DNA of 64,000 bases from Metopolophium dirhodum (lineage: Eukaryota > Arthropoda > Insecta > Hemiptera > Aphididae). Positions 38,957 through 50,600 of the stretch are shown piece by piece. The translations under genes were made by a program, and so were the position numbers. The DNA lies in NCBI RefSeq assembly GCF_019925205.1, contig NC_083562.1, forward strand, positions 8,246,001-8,310,000, in the 5' to 3' direction. Under the pieces are notes generated by a model, which saw nothing but the letters and a program-made list of their open reading frames with translations, did not search any database and was not told the DNA's origin. Each line of letters starts with the position of its first letter. Positions within the stretch are counted from its first letter, which is position 1.

Positions 38957-38984
38957 CACAGACACACTCACACACACACACACA

Positions 38985-39021
<37 letters not shown>

Positions 39022-39051
39022 AGACACACACACACATATATATATATATAT
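38957..39051 (+). repeat. (CA)n / (TA)n compound microsatellite
   Basis: An imperfect CA tract with interspersed CAGA units that passes into TA repeats. Reading frames here give only Thr-His or Cys-Val runs and are not genes. Confidence 0.9.
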
Positions 39052-39639
39052 GTATATAGCGTTCCGATCTATAATAATATTATATAGTTAACTTCTATTT
39101 ATATTAATGTTATGTGGACGGAAGACATTATTATTATGTTATATTCGACCACAGCAGTACCGCATATACATATGGTATACACGTATATATGATATAATGT
39201 GTAGCAGGGTCAGAGTCGTGACGGGTCCGTTCGTTGATTGATGTCGGAGATGACTATCTCTGTGCGCGTGCGTTAACGATATTATAATACATATTATGTA
39301 GGTAAGGCGCACACACACATATATATATATATTATATTGAATCGTAACGTCGCGATACGCGTCTATTATGATAGTGTGATTATACTGTTGGTATTTTACC
39401 CGCAGTACCTTGATGTTTATTTGTTGTACAATACGCACACTTGTAGGAGGTATATATAATATATTATTATTCTTGACTCCCTCCTCGTCCGGTATATTAC
39501 GGCCTTGCTACCATCCAGACATTTCAGCGGTCGGTAAAATAGGCTGCCTTAAGGCTGAATCATGGCACACACAGGGGGGGGGGGGGTTAGATGAATAGCT
39601 AAAAATATATTTTTACTTTAATTTTCTTCTTCAGTATTA

Positions 39640-39960
39640 ACTGTGTTCATTGAAACGACCTCAGGGTCTTTGTCAACGCTCATCATCACAAGTGGGTATA
39701 GTAGATGATACTACCACCCTTCTCCAAGAGGAGACGTGTGCGGTCTTCACTCCCGGTGGAGTGGGACTTGGTTGGAAACCCGATGGCGCAATCGGAGGAC
39801 AGCACGGGAAAATGGTGATCGCGTTGAACTACATATATGTTTGCACTTTGCTATGAATCGAAAGGTTAGGTTAGGTTTTAAGGATGACTGTGGAACGTGT
39901 GAATTGCAGTCAACTGCGTGACCACTGCGTGCTCCGACCCCGATTTTACTTTATAGCTGA
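39640..39960. other. Moderately GC-rich, unclassified segment
   Basis: Stands out from AT-rich flanks and includes GATGGCGCAATCGGAGG, a box-A-like word, and a short GGTTAGGTTAGG. It may be a degraded retroposon. No coding frame is convincing. Confidence 0.35.
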
Positions 39961-40397
39961 ATTTTTTTCATAATTTTTCTCTTTATATACATCTATCTAT
40001 ATATAGATGCTTATAAATAACTAGCTTATAAATAACTTGCTTAACGAAAAATGTTTTCTGGACCCTCTTCAAAAAAACATCCGGGCCCCTTGGATACTAA
40101 TTGCTGACCCTGACCTAGAACAAGAGTAAGCGCTCTTACTTCACCGAACGATTTCAGCCGCTATTGGTTGTCGATCATTCGATAAAAAGAGATCTTTACA
40201 CTGATTACAAAAAAAAACAACGAAAGTATACCTGCAGTACAATATAGTCACGATTTTCACAAGCCGCATTAATTAATTTTCCACAAGCGTGTTGATATTT
40301 GTTCGTTAATAATAATTAATAACAAATAATATAATAAATCATAATTATTACTGCATTTGCAGTGGGACCTGGGAATAACAATTTTATGTACTAGTAA

Positions 40398-40502
40398 ACA
40401 TTTTTACATTATTACATTTTTACATTTTTACATTTTTACATTTTTAACATTTTTAACATTTTTTAACATTTTTAACATTTTTTAACATTTTTTAACATTA
40501 TA
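40398..40502 (+). repeat. (ACATTTTT)n-type minisatellite
   Basis: About a dozen units of TTACATTTTT, changing to TTTTTAACA, immediately downstream of the minus-strand ORF at 40537-41391. Confidence 0.85.
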
Positions 40503-40536
40503 ACTTCCGCTGTGTATCATAGGACATACCATTAGG

Positions 40537-41391
40537 TTAGGCGCAACAAAACATGCGTCTGAAAAGACGCTTTGTTCTTTTCCAAAATGCCATCTTACGC
40601 TTAGGCCGTTTAGGCGCGGCCTCCGGTGCCTGTTCAGGTTCATCACACAGCAGGCGGTTTTCGGTAACGTCATCGCATGGCACACTCGCGGCTTGTACCG
40701 CTGTCTGCTCATCATCTCGTGACGAACAAACCGAACATGCACGTGGTCTCGGCGGATCCACGAGACCACCGCTTGACTGCTGTGGCGGCATGACGGACGG
40801 CCAAACCAGCAGCGGGGATGGGACTGCCGAGGAAGACGCCGACGGCGAACGGTCACACGGAAAACATACGGATGGAGAAGACGACTCGGGCGGCGAAGTC
40901 GCGAACGGCGTATCCGCAATGTCGTGGTTGGCAATTGGCGGCGCAATTGCCTTGTTCACCAAAGCCATATAAATTCTGAACGCGGGACTTTGATAGTTCG
41001 CCATCACGACGATTTCGGTTAGGTTAGGTCCGCTACTTGACGGGTCGGCCGTCACCGTTTGCCGTCCCAAGTCGTCGGCCGCAGGCTGTGAGTCGGTCGT
41101 GGTCAGGCTGTGAGCGGCAGACGGCGATTCCAACTCGTCGTCGGCTGCGTCGCCCCCAGACGGCAACACCAACCCGTCGTCGGCTACGTCACCTCCAGAC
41201 GGCGATTCCAACTCGTCGTCGGCTGCGTCGCCCCCAGAAGCCGTGTCCAAACTGCATAGTCTCGATGCCGGCCGGGCCAACTCGTCGCATCTTCCAGGCG
41301 CGATTTCGCAAGTGTTTTCGACCGATTCGACGGATGGGGCTAACATCTCAACTTCCGACGACTTGACTTTAGCTTCAGTAAAATTCGACAT
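40537..41391 (-). CDS. Uncharacterised intronless ORF with 13-residue repeats and basic Cys-rich tail
   Basis: A 284-codon frame opening with ATG at 41391-41389, preceded by GAGAAC. It is much more GC-rich than its flanks and stays open throughout, which supports coding. I recognise no family. The protein is acidic and Ser/Pro-rich. Residues 52-90 are three copies of SGGDxADDxLxxP. Residues 124-150 (LTEIVVMANYQSPAFRIYMA and onward) are the most globular part. The C-terminus from 261 is strongly basic and aromatic (KRPKRKMAFWKRTKRLFRRM) and ends FCCA. It could be a nuclear localisation signal or a membrane-binding amphipathic helix with palmitoylatable cysteines. No signal peptide is seen. The plus-strand frame inside it is a shadow. 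It may be a lineage-specific gene, a retrocopy or one exon of a larger gene. Confidence 0.55.
   Translation of the reverse strand: MSNFTEAKVKSSEVEMLAPSVESVENTCEIAPGRCDELARPASRLCSLDTASGGDAADDELESPSGGDVADDGLVLPSGGDAADDELESPSAAHSLTTTDSQPAADDLGRQTVTADPSSSGPNLTEIVVMANYQSPAFRIYMALVNKAIAPPIANHDIADTPFATSPPESSSPSVCFPCDRSPSASSSAVPSPLLVWPSVMPPQQSSGGLVDPPRPRACSVCSSRDDEQTAVQAASVPCDDVTENRLLCDEPEQAPEAAPKRPKRKMAFWKRTKRLFRRMFCCA
41122..41238 (-). repeat. Three tandem 39-bp units inside the orphan ORF
   Basis: Units 41122-41160, 41161-41199 and 41200-41238. The outer two are identical and the middle one differs at several sites. This suggests recent duplication or conversion. 39 is divisible by three, so copy-number change keeps frame. 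Confidence 0.9.
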
Positions 41392-41439
41392 GTTCTCCTA
41401 TAGTTCTATTTATATAATATTATTATATCTACAAAAAAC

Positions 41440-41490
41440 GGTGTTATAACTTTTGACACAAAAAACAATGTTATAACTTTTGACACAAAA
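41440..41490 (+). repeat. Two tandem copies of a short unit upstream of the orphan ORF
   Basis: GTTATAACTTTTGACACAAA occurs twice in succession, about 50-100 bases upstream of the minus-strand ATG. Confidence 0.75.
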
Positions 41491-41599
41491 ATCACAATGA
41501 ATATGCGTAAGTACAGTGTTCGTTGAGCGATATGGCAATTATGAACTTTGACACATGAAATATATACTCCAAACAATATAGTTGTCCATAGCAACAATA

Positions 41600-42270
41600 T
41601 TTTTAAAAGTCTCGTCTCGGGAATAATATATCTATTAGTTTATTAATTATCACTAAAATATTATGTTAAATTCAAGTTTAAAAATAAAGATCATGCAAAG
41701 AAATTAAACAAGTTAAGAATAAGCTTGAGTGTGCTAAATTCCCGGTTCCTAAACGTATTTTAATACAACCCATTAAGCTATACATAATTCCGTATTATAT
41801 TATGTACAACAATTTAAATAAAATTTGGTAACCTTTATGTCTTGGCACCTATTTTTTTTTAATATCGGCTAGAATGAATAATATATAACCGTCGTCAAAA
41901 ATCTATAAGTATAGTGATATATGTATACAAACAATCGTAACTGCGAACAACAAATATACTTCTTAATACCGCGTAACAATCGTATAACTATTTACTGGTA
42001 ACTAACGGGCGGGTGGACATGGCCCCTCGTTTTTATTATGACATTACGGGAAAACAAAATAAAAAAAGAAAGCTATGTACAATATGTTTATTGGATGTGT
42101 GCGAGGGAGTGGTGCGGCTATAGTAGGAGTATGTATAGGACCCATCGGATTCGGGGTCCTGCGATCGTTCTCGCAAACATAATAATATTATTATTCCGTT
42201 GGCAGCCGGCTTTTGCCCGACCCGTCGTCGTTCGATATACATAATAATGTGTGCATATTAAACTATACAG

Positions 42271-42316
<46 letters not shown>

Positions 42317-45300
42317 GTACGCCGATTAGCACGCGGGCAAAAGGCCGGTGCAGGTGAGGGAAATCGGTATTATTATTTCGTCGTCGTTGTTGTTGTGATA
42401 CCCGCTGACACGAAAGCTGAGGCACCCCCATTGACTGCAGATGGACCCCCCCCTGACGATGATCGACTAGGTCGAATCCATCAAAAAACAGAAATGAAAA
42501 AACCATATCCGCGCAATGGTCGCTCGTACGATATTATATTCCCAAAATAAAAGAAAGAAAATATCTCGTTCGGATCGACAACGAAATAATAAACGAGCGG
42601 GTCACGCTGCAGCCCATTATTATTAGTATACGTACCTACAATGCACGTCTATATTATTATTATTATTATTGTATTGCATTGTATTTATTTTATTTGTAAT
42701 CCGTTCGCGGTATACCCATCGCGGTATACTATATACGCTCGGCGTAACGGCGACGACAATAATCCATCAACGTGGTGTATCGTTAGAGTGCACGCGAGTT
42801 ATGACACCCTCTCTTTATTTTACGCTCGTGTTTATAAACACTCTGTATAATAATATATTTGGATAAGCTCGCCCCCGGTGGTGCAGCAGTGTGCACAACA
42901 GTATAATATTATATTATTTGCGTGCGTTGCAGCCTATCAATAACTATTGCATAATGTTATGAAATTACGCGTTTGGTACAATGATTTGTGCCCTAACTTC
43001 CACGTACGTTTATATTATCTAAGAGCGGCTATACCAAATTTGATTGCTCTCCCCTCTCTCGTGTGTCTTTGATAGTATTATACTTGTTTCTGCTGTTCGT
43101 TATTCATCTAATTTACCTATCATACTATAATATTGTTATTAATTATACAAGTGTATAATATAAGATTGTAAATAATAGATATTCTTTTATAAATAAAAAA
43201 AAAACAATATGAATGTATATATTATATTACTATAGTGCTTGAATCGCCGAAGACATCATAATTATACGTATGGTAAAAAAGGCGGAGGGAATGTCTCCTG
43301 AACGTAAACAAGTAAGATTACACCTACGGTTTTGCTAGAAATATAGGGCGTTATAGAAGCTGATTTGTTAACGCTTTAATACCAATACGGCACTTTATTA
43401 TTTTCGCTAAACGGTCAGATACCTACGTGCAAAATATAATATGTACGATAGTAAAAGTTATTCTTCGGACGACACTATCTAATCGATGTGAGTTGCAGCA
43501 GTATCATGGTACATCCACCGATCTAACGATAATAATATAACCATAGTACATGCGAGTACTTATATATAAAAGGCTTAGATGCAACATAAACTTACTGTGG
43601 TAGGTATTTACAGCTATGGTCGATATAGTCAACTTTTACACTTCCGTGAAGGTTTTGATCGTAAATATAATATTACACTAAATAATATAGTTGTTGCATT
43701 ACGGAAAATATTTGTGTTTTTTTTTTTTTTTTCGTCTCGTCCAGACCCCGCAGAGGACAAAAGGGCCACCTATGATTTTAATGCGGTTCAACTATGATAT
43801 CTCAGCATACGTTGAACTCGTAATACAGTCACTGCCGCATATATTATTATATTTCAGTATTTTATAAACGTTGTTATCGTACGAAAACGGCCACCGCTGG
43901 CAACGATATAGGGCGCGCGAGTCTGTTTGTGTTGTGTCCGTGTGAGTGCCTGTTTGTCCGTGTGAGTGCGTGTGAGTGTGTGTGTGTGTGAGCGTGTGTG
44001 TGTGTGTGCGTGTGTGTGTTAGTGTGTGTGTGCGCGTGCGTGCGTGTGTGTTGTTTTTTTTTTTTTGTTCTTATTGGTCCGCCAAAGGTGTGGTGCTCAG
44101 ATCGCTTGTAAACATCGCAGGGAAAACAAAAACCGGTTCGCCAATCAACCTGTCCGGCACTTCTGTCGGCTCGGGACTTAACCAATTAAACACATATCGC
44201 CCTACAGCGGGAGGAAACTATACACGTACAAAATATAATATCATGTTTGTACACGTATATAATATAATATAATATATGCGCAATCGCGTTTATAGCTGCT
44301 GTATCATCATCGTTGTCATACGCGGGTCGAGATGAGGCGTCACGATATCGTATCAGAATAATATAATGTTATTATAGTGTATATAATATCATTATTATTA
44401 TTATTGTCGGTATCGCCGTCGTACAATAGCGATGCGATAATAATTACAAACGGGATGACCACGGAACAATTATAATAATAATAATAATAATGATGATGAT
44501 GATGATGTTGATGATGTTGATGATGTTGATGATAATGATAATAGGGTGTCACACGCTCGCGTTCGTCTGCAGTTCTTCGCGCGTCTCGCGTAAAATATAT
44601 CGTACAATATTATACAATACGATATCTTCGTGTTTTTTCTTCTCCAGTCGATATAACATATTAATATTATTTAATTTGATTTAATATCAATAATACCCCT
44701 ATATAGGTTCGTGGTTTGTTGAACGATCGCCCGGAAGTCACACCTGAAATCGAAATATATTTTATGAACTTTTCACGAGTATAATATCGTCAGTCTTTAC
44801 GTGGGCGTAATCGTTATTATATTATGTCTGTCGAACCGTCGAAATTCACCGAACGTTACTGGTGTCCTGTAGCGGCCCAACTTTGGAGGATGGTTGGGGT
44901 TTGCGGTTTACCCTCACTCCTCAGTTTTCGGTCTAGTCCCGTTAAAATATAAATATTATCTACTATACGTGAGTTGTGTAAAATCTAAACAGAGCGCTAT
45001 TTGTTTCACAGGCATTTATTTCGATAATCGTGGAAAATGGCCAAAAACAAAACACAATATACCTATACCAAGCGCATGAAAATAATTTTTCAATTCCAAT
45101 TAGACGATTCTAAATTTGAAGACGACCTGCCAAGTTTAAAATTTAAAACATTATTCTTTGTGTTATATAATTTGAATAACAAATATGTATGCTATTTTCC
45201 GGAACATAATATTGTATACTTAGTTGCACCTATCCGGTGGCTTTAATCATCATCATCGTTCTCATCGAATAATGGCTCTGCCAAAACGGTTTATTACAAA

Positions 45301-45360
45301 ACTCATACCACAACTGATGTCATGGATGGAATCGTGTACATTATGTACGTATAATATATT
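41600..45360. other. Gene-free stretch with microsatellites
   Basis: Contains a pure (CA)n tract at 42274-42313 flanked by an inverted pair (CAGCCGGCTTTTGCCCG near 42203 and CGGGCAAAAGGCCGGTGC near 42333), a GT-rich tract at about 43966-44050 and (GAT)n/(TAA)n near 44470-44540. No coding sequence is supported. Confidence 0.55.
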
Positions 45361-45370
45361 ATGTACCTAC

Positions 45371-45852
45371 TATAGACCTGCAAGGGCCGTAAATTTTCAG
45401 CCCGGTCCGGTCCATCAATTTTATCCTCAAGCCCGGCCCGGCCTGGTCCAAAAAATATAATATTATTATGGTATATAAATAGCTTTATTATACCCACCAA
45501 TCAATATATTATTATATTCATTGTGATTGTATCTACTATCTAGTATCTATCCATAGAGTATACTCTATACGTATCTACCCGTTCCACCTGTACCAACATC
45601 GGTTTTATCATTATTATTTTATTATTTTGAATTGTAATTATTGATTGTCGAAGAAAAATCCTTAAAAAGCCCGGTCCAACGCTTGATTTATCATTCAAAG
45701 TTCAGCCCGGCCCGGCGAATTGTACGAAAAAAAACCCAGGCCCGGCACGGAATAAAATTCCAAGACTGAAAAAGCCCGGTCCAACCCTTTATTTTATTTC
45801 AAAGGCCCAGCCCGGTCCAATGTCACTACGGGCCGGCCCCTGCAGGTCTCTA
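45371..45852. mobile_element. hAT-type non-autonomous element with GCCCGG repeats, 482 bp
   Basis: The 8-bp duplication GTACCTAC flanks it (45363-45370, 45853-45860). The 19-bp termini TATAGACCTGCAAGGGCCG and TAGAGACCTGCAGGGGCCG (right, read inward) differ at two bases. The interior carries many AGCCCGGYCC words in short tandem or dispersed form around AT-rich spacers, and no ORF. It is therefore mobilised in trans, if at all. Confidence 0.8.
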
Positions 45853-45860
45853 GTACCTAC

Positions 45861-47032
45861 TACCTACATAAATGTATACGAAACTGCACTTTACCTGGCG
45901 TATTATTTTATTACGCACGAGTAGAGGTACCTATAATCGTTAATCGGAGTGGTGTACACAAAATAGTTACGGACACCATACAGTTATACACTTGTACGAT
46001 ATTATAATGCGTATACAAGAATGAGAGCGTTTTCAGATGACGTGGTCGTATATTAAATTATACATTATTATTGTCAAAGACAATACGATGGCAGATGATA
46101 CAACACGCATATGGGTACACGCGTCGCACTGTGGGAGAAAATGGAAACAATTGATGTATCAAAAAACTGGCGAAAGATTGATTAACATCGCGCGTTACAA
46201 GAGAATGTAGTGTATTATATTATTATCATATTATATTATTATTATCATGTGTATATAATAATAATATAATGTATACAATAGGCGCGATGAGGATATATTA
46301 TATATGTGTGGAGTCGCGCCGTTCTGATTGCTCAATAAACGGCATATGTCCGATTCGTTTAAAAAAAATAAAACTCGACAAATTGCTTTCACCTCGGTAT
46401 TTATATACACATAATATGTATAATGTATACTATATATATATATATCATATGTGTAGAAATATATCATCCGATCGCATATATATATATAGGTACGCGTTTC
46501 GAAACACAAACAGAACAGCCGCAGCCGTACAAATTAGACTTGTGCGTATATAATATAACGCACGCACGCGCATGCGCACGCGTATAGACGCGGCAATGGT
46601 ATTTATATTTTATTATTATTATTACCATTACTATTATTACGGTGAACTAAAAGTTTGACTCCCGTTGCATATTATTTTGGTGTTAAGCCCCCCCGTCGTT
46701 CGGTGTGTGTATATATATATATACATATTCATATATACCTATATATTATGTACACATATATATATATACGCACGACGAAAATGACGCGAGCGGCGTGCGC
46801 TGATGTATCGCCTACAGTTCGTCATATCTTTATAACAATATATAAAAAAGGATACATAATGTGAGTAATGTTCCAGTTAAAGAAGTACGTAATGACCCAT
46901 TCGACGAATCTCGTGTGTTATTTTTCTCTTCTATATACTTCTCCTCTCGTCTCTATGTAACACGCGTACACATATACACACCGAACAACTATGTACATTC
47001 ACGTATTGTACACAACAAACTATACATTATAT
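45861..47032. other. AT-rich intergenic DNA
   Basis: No gene is supported. TA-rich tracts lie near 46430-46500 and 46707-46770. Confidence 0.6.
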
Positions 47033-47290
47033 ATATACAGGGTGATTTCTTTTCGCTTTAAAACGCTATGCAGTTATTTTCAAAAAAAGTTTAACTTATT
47101 TGAAATTTGTTGATTTGCTCGCCTTAGTTTAAAGTCATTACAAAACAACACTATACCGGAAGAAAAAAACGTATTCACTTTTATAATTTTTTTTAAAAAA
47201 AAAGTCTTTTATCACTTGAAATGATATAGAACACACATTATCATATCCCCAAGCAAAATATGTCTTATTCGACGTACAGAAATCAAATTT
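47033..47290. mobile_element. Repeat fragment beginning ACAGGGTGATT
   Basis: ATATACAGGGTGATTTC at about 47033 is a terminus shared by many insect DNA-transposon derivatives. The downstream stretch is A/T-rich without an ORF, and no right end was found. Confidence 0.35.
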
Positions 47291-47333
47291 CGATTTACCA
47301 TAGTAATAGTCCCCATACAGCTATGGCGTACAG

Positions 47334-47522
47334 TCACAGTGGTTAAAGTGGGGGGGACGCAGGAGGACTCAGCTCCCCTACCTTGGACGGCGGTTAAAAA
47401 GCGTCCCCTTTAACAAATTAGGATTTTATACATTAGACTTTAAACATAAAATTATATATGGAACGCTTAAAACTATATGGAGACATTAGTCCCCTCTGAA
47501 ATTTTTTCCCACTTTAACCTCT
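47334..47522. mobile_element. Small hAT-like MITE, about 189 bp
   Basis: GCGTACAG occurs on both sides (47326-47333, 47523-47530). The left end is TCACAGTGGTTAAAGTGGGG and the right end, read inward, is AGAGGTTAAAGTGGG. These share GGTTAAAGTGGG. If G47523 is counted in the element, the end becomes CAGAGG, the hAT consensus. The exact border is uncertain by 1-3 bases. Confidence 0.65.
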
Positions 47523-47530
47523 GCGTACAG

Positions 47531-47632
47531 ATACCCCCTATATCTAAGTATGTATTTAGATATTACTCAGGCTGAGTATAGCGCAGGATCGATATTTTTC
47601 GTGGGGTACCCCTCGGTTACATAATTCCACTT

Positions 47633-47675
<43 letters not shown>

Positions 47676-50600
47676 CTTTGTCAACACCCTATATACATTC
47701 GCCACCTCCAACACCGTCCCCTCCGCTATACATCCACCGCGGCTTACCATTGCCGCCGCCGCCGCCAAGTATATAACGTACACAAGGCGCTGTGCAGGAA
47801 TAAACACGTTGACTGAATTATTGCGCATTAGACGTGTGTATAATATCATGTATAATATGTGTATATAATAATATTATTCTCGTGTTTGTATACGTGTACG
47901 CGCGCGCGCGTGTATCGGAATGTAATTTGTACAAAACTATACGTATAGGAAGACGTGAAATTCTCACCAGATTTAATATATTATACGATGTATCATATAA
48001 TATGTGTATAGGTGTAGCCTATATGGACCGCTGACGTCTGCCGGCTGACGTTACAATACACATTACATAATAAACATGTAGGTGCCTATATATTATTTTA
48101 TACACACACACACACACACACACACACATTCTAGACGTATACACAAGTATGTATATATTTATAGGTATATGGGCACACTGTAATATTATTGTTGTAATAT
48201 TGTATATTATAATATATCGTATATAGTCTCTCGCCCGGCGAGTTCAAACAGCGATAATATATACATGTGATGTTATAATGTACGGTGTTTTTTACGCGGA
48301 GATTGATCGTGATCGTTTTGAAAATTTGACAGGCGAAAAAATTGCCTTATCTCGACTTCAGCCATCATATTGTTATACAGGTGTTGTATATTATATAGGC
48401 ACGTCGTAATGCGCGGCCAGTGTCCGAGGACCGAGCGTGGTGTCTGCACAATAACGCGATGTTTGACGTGGCCGCGGAATCAGATAATAATAATAATAAT
48501 AATAATAATATATTATAATATCGGTCGTGCCTCGAAGAAAGTCTTACCCGCGAGAGTGTTGGTACAATAATAATTATTAATAGCCGACCACGGGACGACG
48601 GAGTTGTTGCTGCTGCAGATTTCGTCCGCGGATCGAATTTCAAACAGCGTATGTACCTGTAACGAATAGGTGTGCTATGATGTGAAAATGAAAAACAAGA
48701 CACGCGTAAATCACGATAAATCATAACACATCGAGTGCCCGACAACGATACACAGTATACCTACTATACACAGTATTATGCCTACCCAATAATTATCATA
48801 CGCATAATTTACATTTATATATACTGTTACCCACCAGCTACATTCTATATATTGTTGTTCGGTCATTATTATTATTATTACCACCCATAGTTTTCACAAT
48901 ATATTGGATTTGATTTTCCGTTACACAATAATATTCGTAATTGCATTGTTACAACCGCGTACATCACACGTGTCATTGCAGTATATTATGCGCGCGGGGT
49001 TAAACAAGTCCTTGTACGAAATGCAAAAAAACGTGTAAATCACACGACGTGCCTATAACATAACGTTTTAACAGTAATGACACTGCGCACGGTTAAAAAT
49101 ATTTCCACAAAATTCTGGGACCGGCGAAAAGCTAAGATTTAAATTATTTACGTGACGTGTTGCGTATAGCGATGCGTTCTTTTCTTTCAAGATAAGTTAT
49201 AATATTCGTCAGTGTAATAATGTTACGGCGTTGAAAGGACTAACACAAGTACCTATAACTATATATTGTATTTAAAAAAAAAAAACTGGTTTCGCGTTAT
49301 CATATTGGAATGGAAATCGTTTAAAGAGCCCTTAAACCCAATGAATAATATTGACATAAATTCTCGGATCATATGTTTACACAGCAACAAAATTGCTAGG
49401 AAATATTTAAGCATATGATTTACAATGGAAAAAAAACTTAAAAATTTCATTCGCAGAAGTCGAAAGTCTTACGCATAAGCATAAATCTATTTTAAATTAT
49501 CTTAGATAAATGTATAATTTTACTTCGAGGTGTCAAACTCCTTTTTCAATTTAATTTATCAATAATAATATTTTAATAATATTATTTATATTTATTTTCT
49601 TTTATCAAAACTGTATAAAATTATAAAATCATATTTTGCAGTATATGACACGGTAGATATGTTTATGTGCACATTAAGTATTACATTTTGTTGTTGTAAA
49701 TATCATCGAGACAATCAATTTTTCAATAGCTTTTATTAATAATAAGTCAATATTATATATAATTTAGTCAATAATATTATACAATATAGATAATATCATA
49801 AACTATACCAAATTATATACCTAATGAATAAAAATATTTTACATTAAACGTAGGGACAATTTATTATTAATGATGTATTGCAATTGTTATATTTCTAGGG
49901 TAATCCTTTTATAGCGTAACCCGTATTTTAGTCACGTTACATTTTTGGCATAAAAAAATTGTTTGCAATATAAATTAATTTAATGGTCATTCGTTGTGAC
50001 TGTATTTAACGAAACCGTTGATAATAACTGCACTTCTCCGCATTATTACCGACTCAACATTTTGAAATGGAAGCCGTGTTGCTGTGTCACTATAGGTATA
50101 CCTACTCAAGAAATCAGTGATATTATATACGTGGCGATTTATTATTTAAGATGTTTAAACTAACGTAATAGTATAGGTACCTCGATATAGCAAACTTGTT
50201 TCAAAAAATAAATCACCCATTTAGTATTTTAGTCGCACACTCGCATTATACAAAATAAAAACGTCTACTGCATGTGTGAAAAGTGAAAACATTTAAGAGG
50301 ATTTTAAAAATGAATTATTGTAAAAAAAAATTTAAATTTAAAGATACTGGAATTCAAAATTATCCATACATTAATTGTAGATTATATTATTAAGATGTAT
50401 GTATAATATTATTAATGTACCTACCTAAGTGTTAATCCAAATCCAATTATTCTACAGAGCGATAATGTTTCACAACATTAAACTCTGATTAATAACACTT
50501 TAATATATTATACAGTTAGTGTACCTAAATACCTATAGGTAATACAATAAACACGATACAATATTATGTAAAACTAGTAGACATTTTGAAGATTATAATT

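Noticed and set aside
38789..39087. Frames rich in Cys-Val or Thr-His here and at 42258, 43874 and 52314
   Set aside because: They translate CA/GT microsatellites and are not genes.
39864..39876. GGTTAGGTTAGG, and the similar word at 41013, as telomere-like (TTAGG)n
   Set aside because: Only two units each; the second lies inside the orphan ORF. Too short to mean an interstitial telomere.
40553..41366. Plus-strand open frames opposite the orphan ORF
   Set aside because: Shorter, and explained by the GC-rich minus-strand frame that has the better start and composition.
45037..45246. 69-codon frame MAKNKTQYTYTK
   Set aside because: Short, AT-rich, no splice context and no recognised family.
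50291..50305. TTTAAGAGGATTTT as another end of the TTAA transposon family
   Set aside because: Only GAGGA matches after TTAA; compatible with chance in AT-rich DNA.
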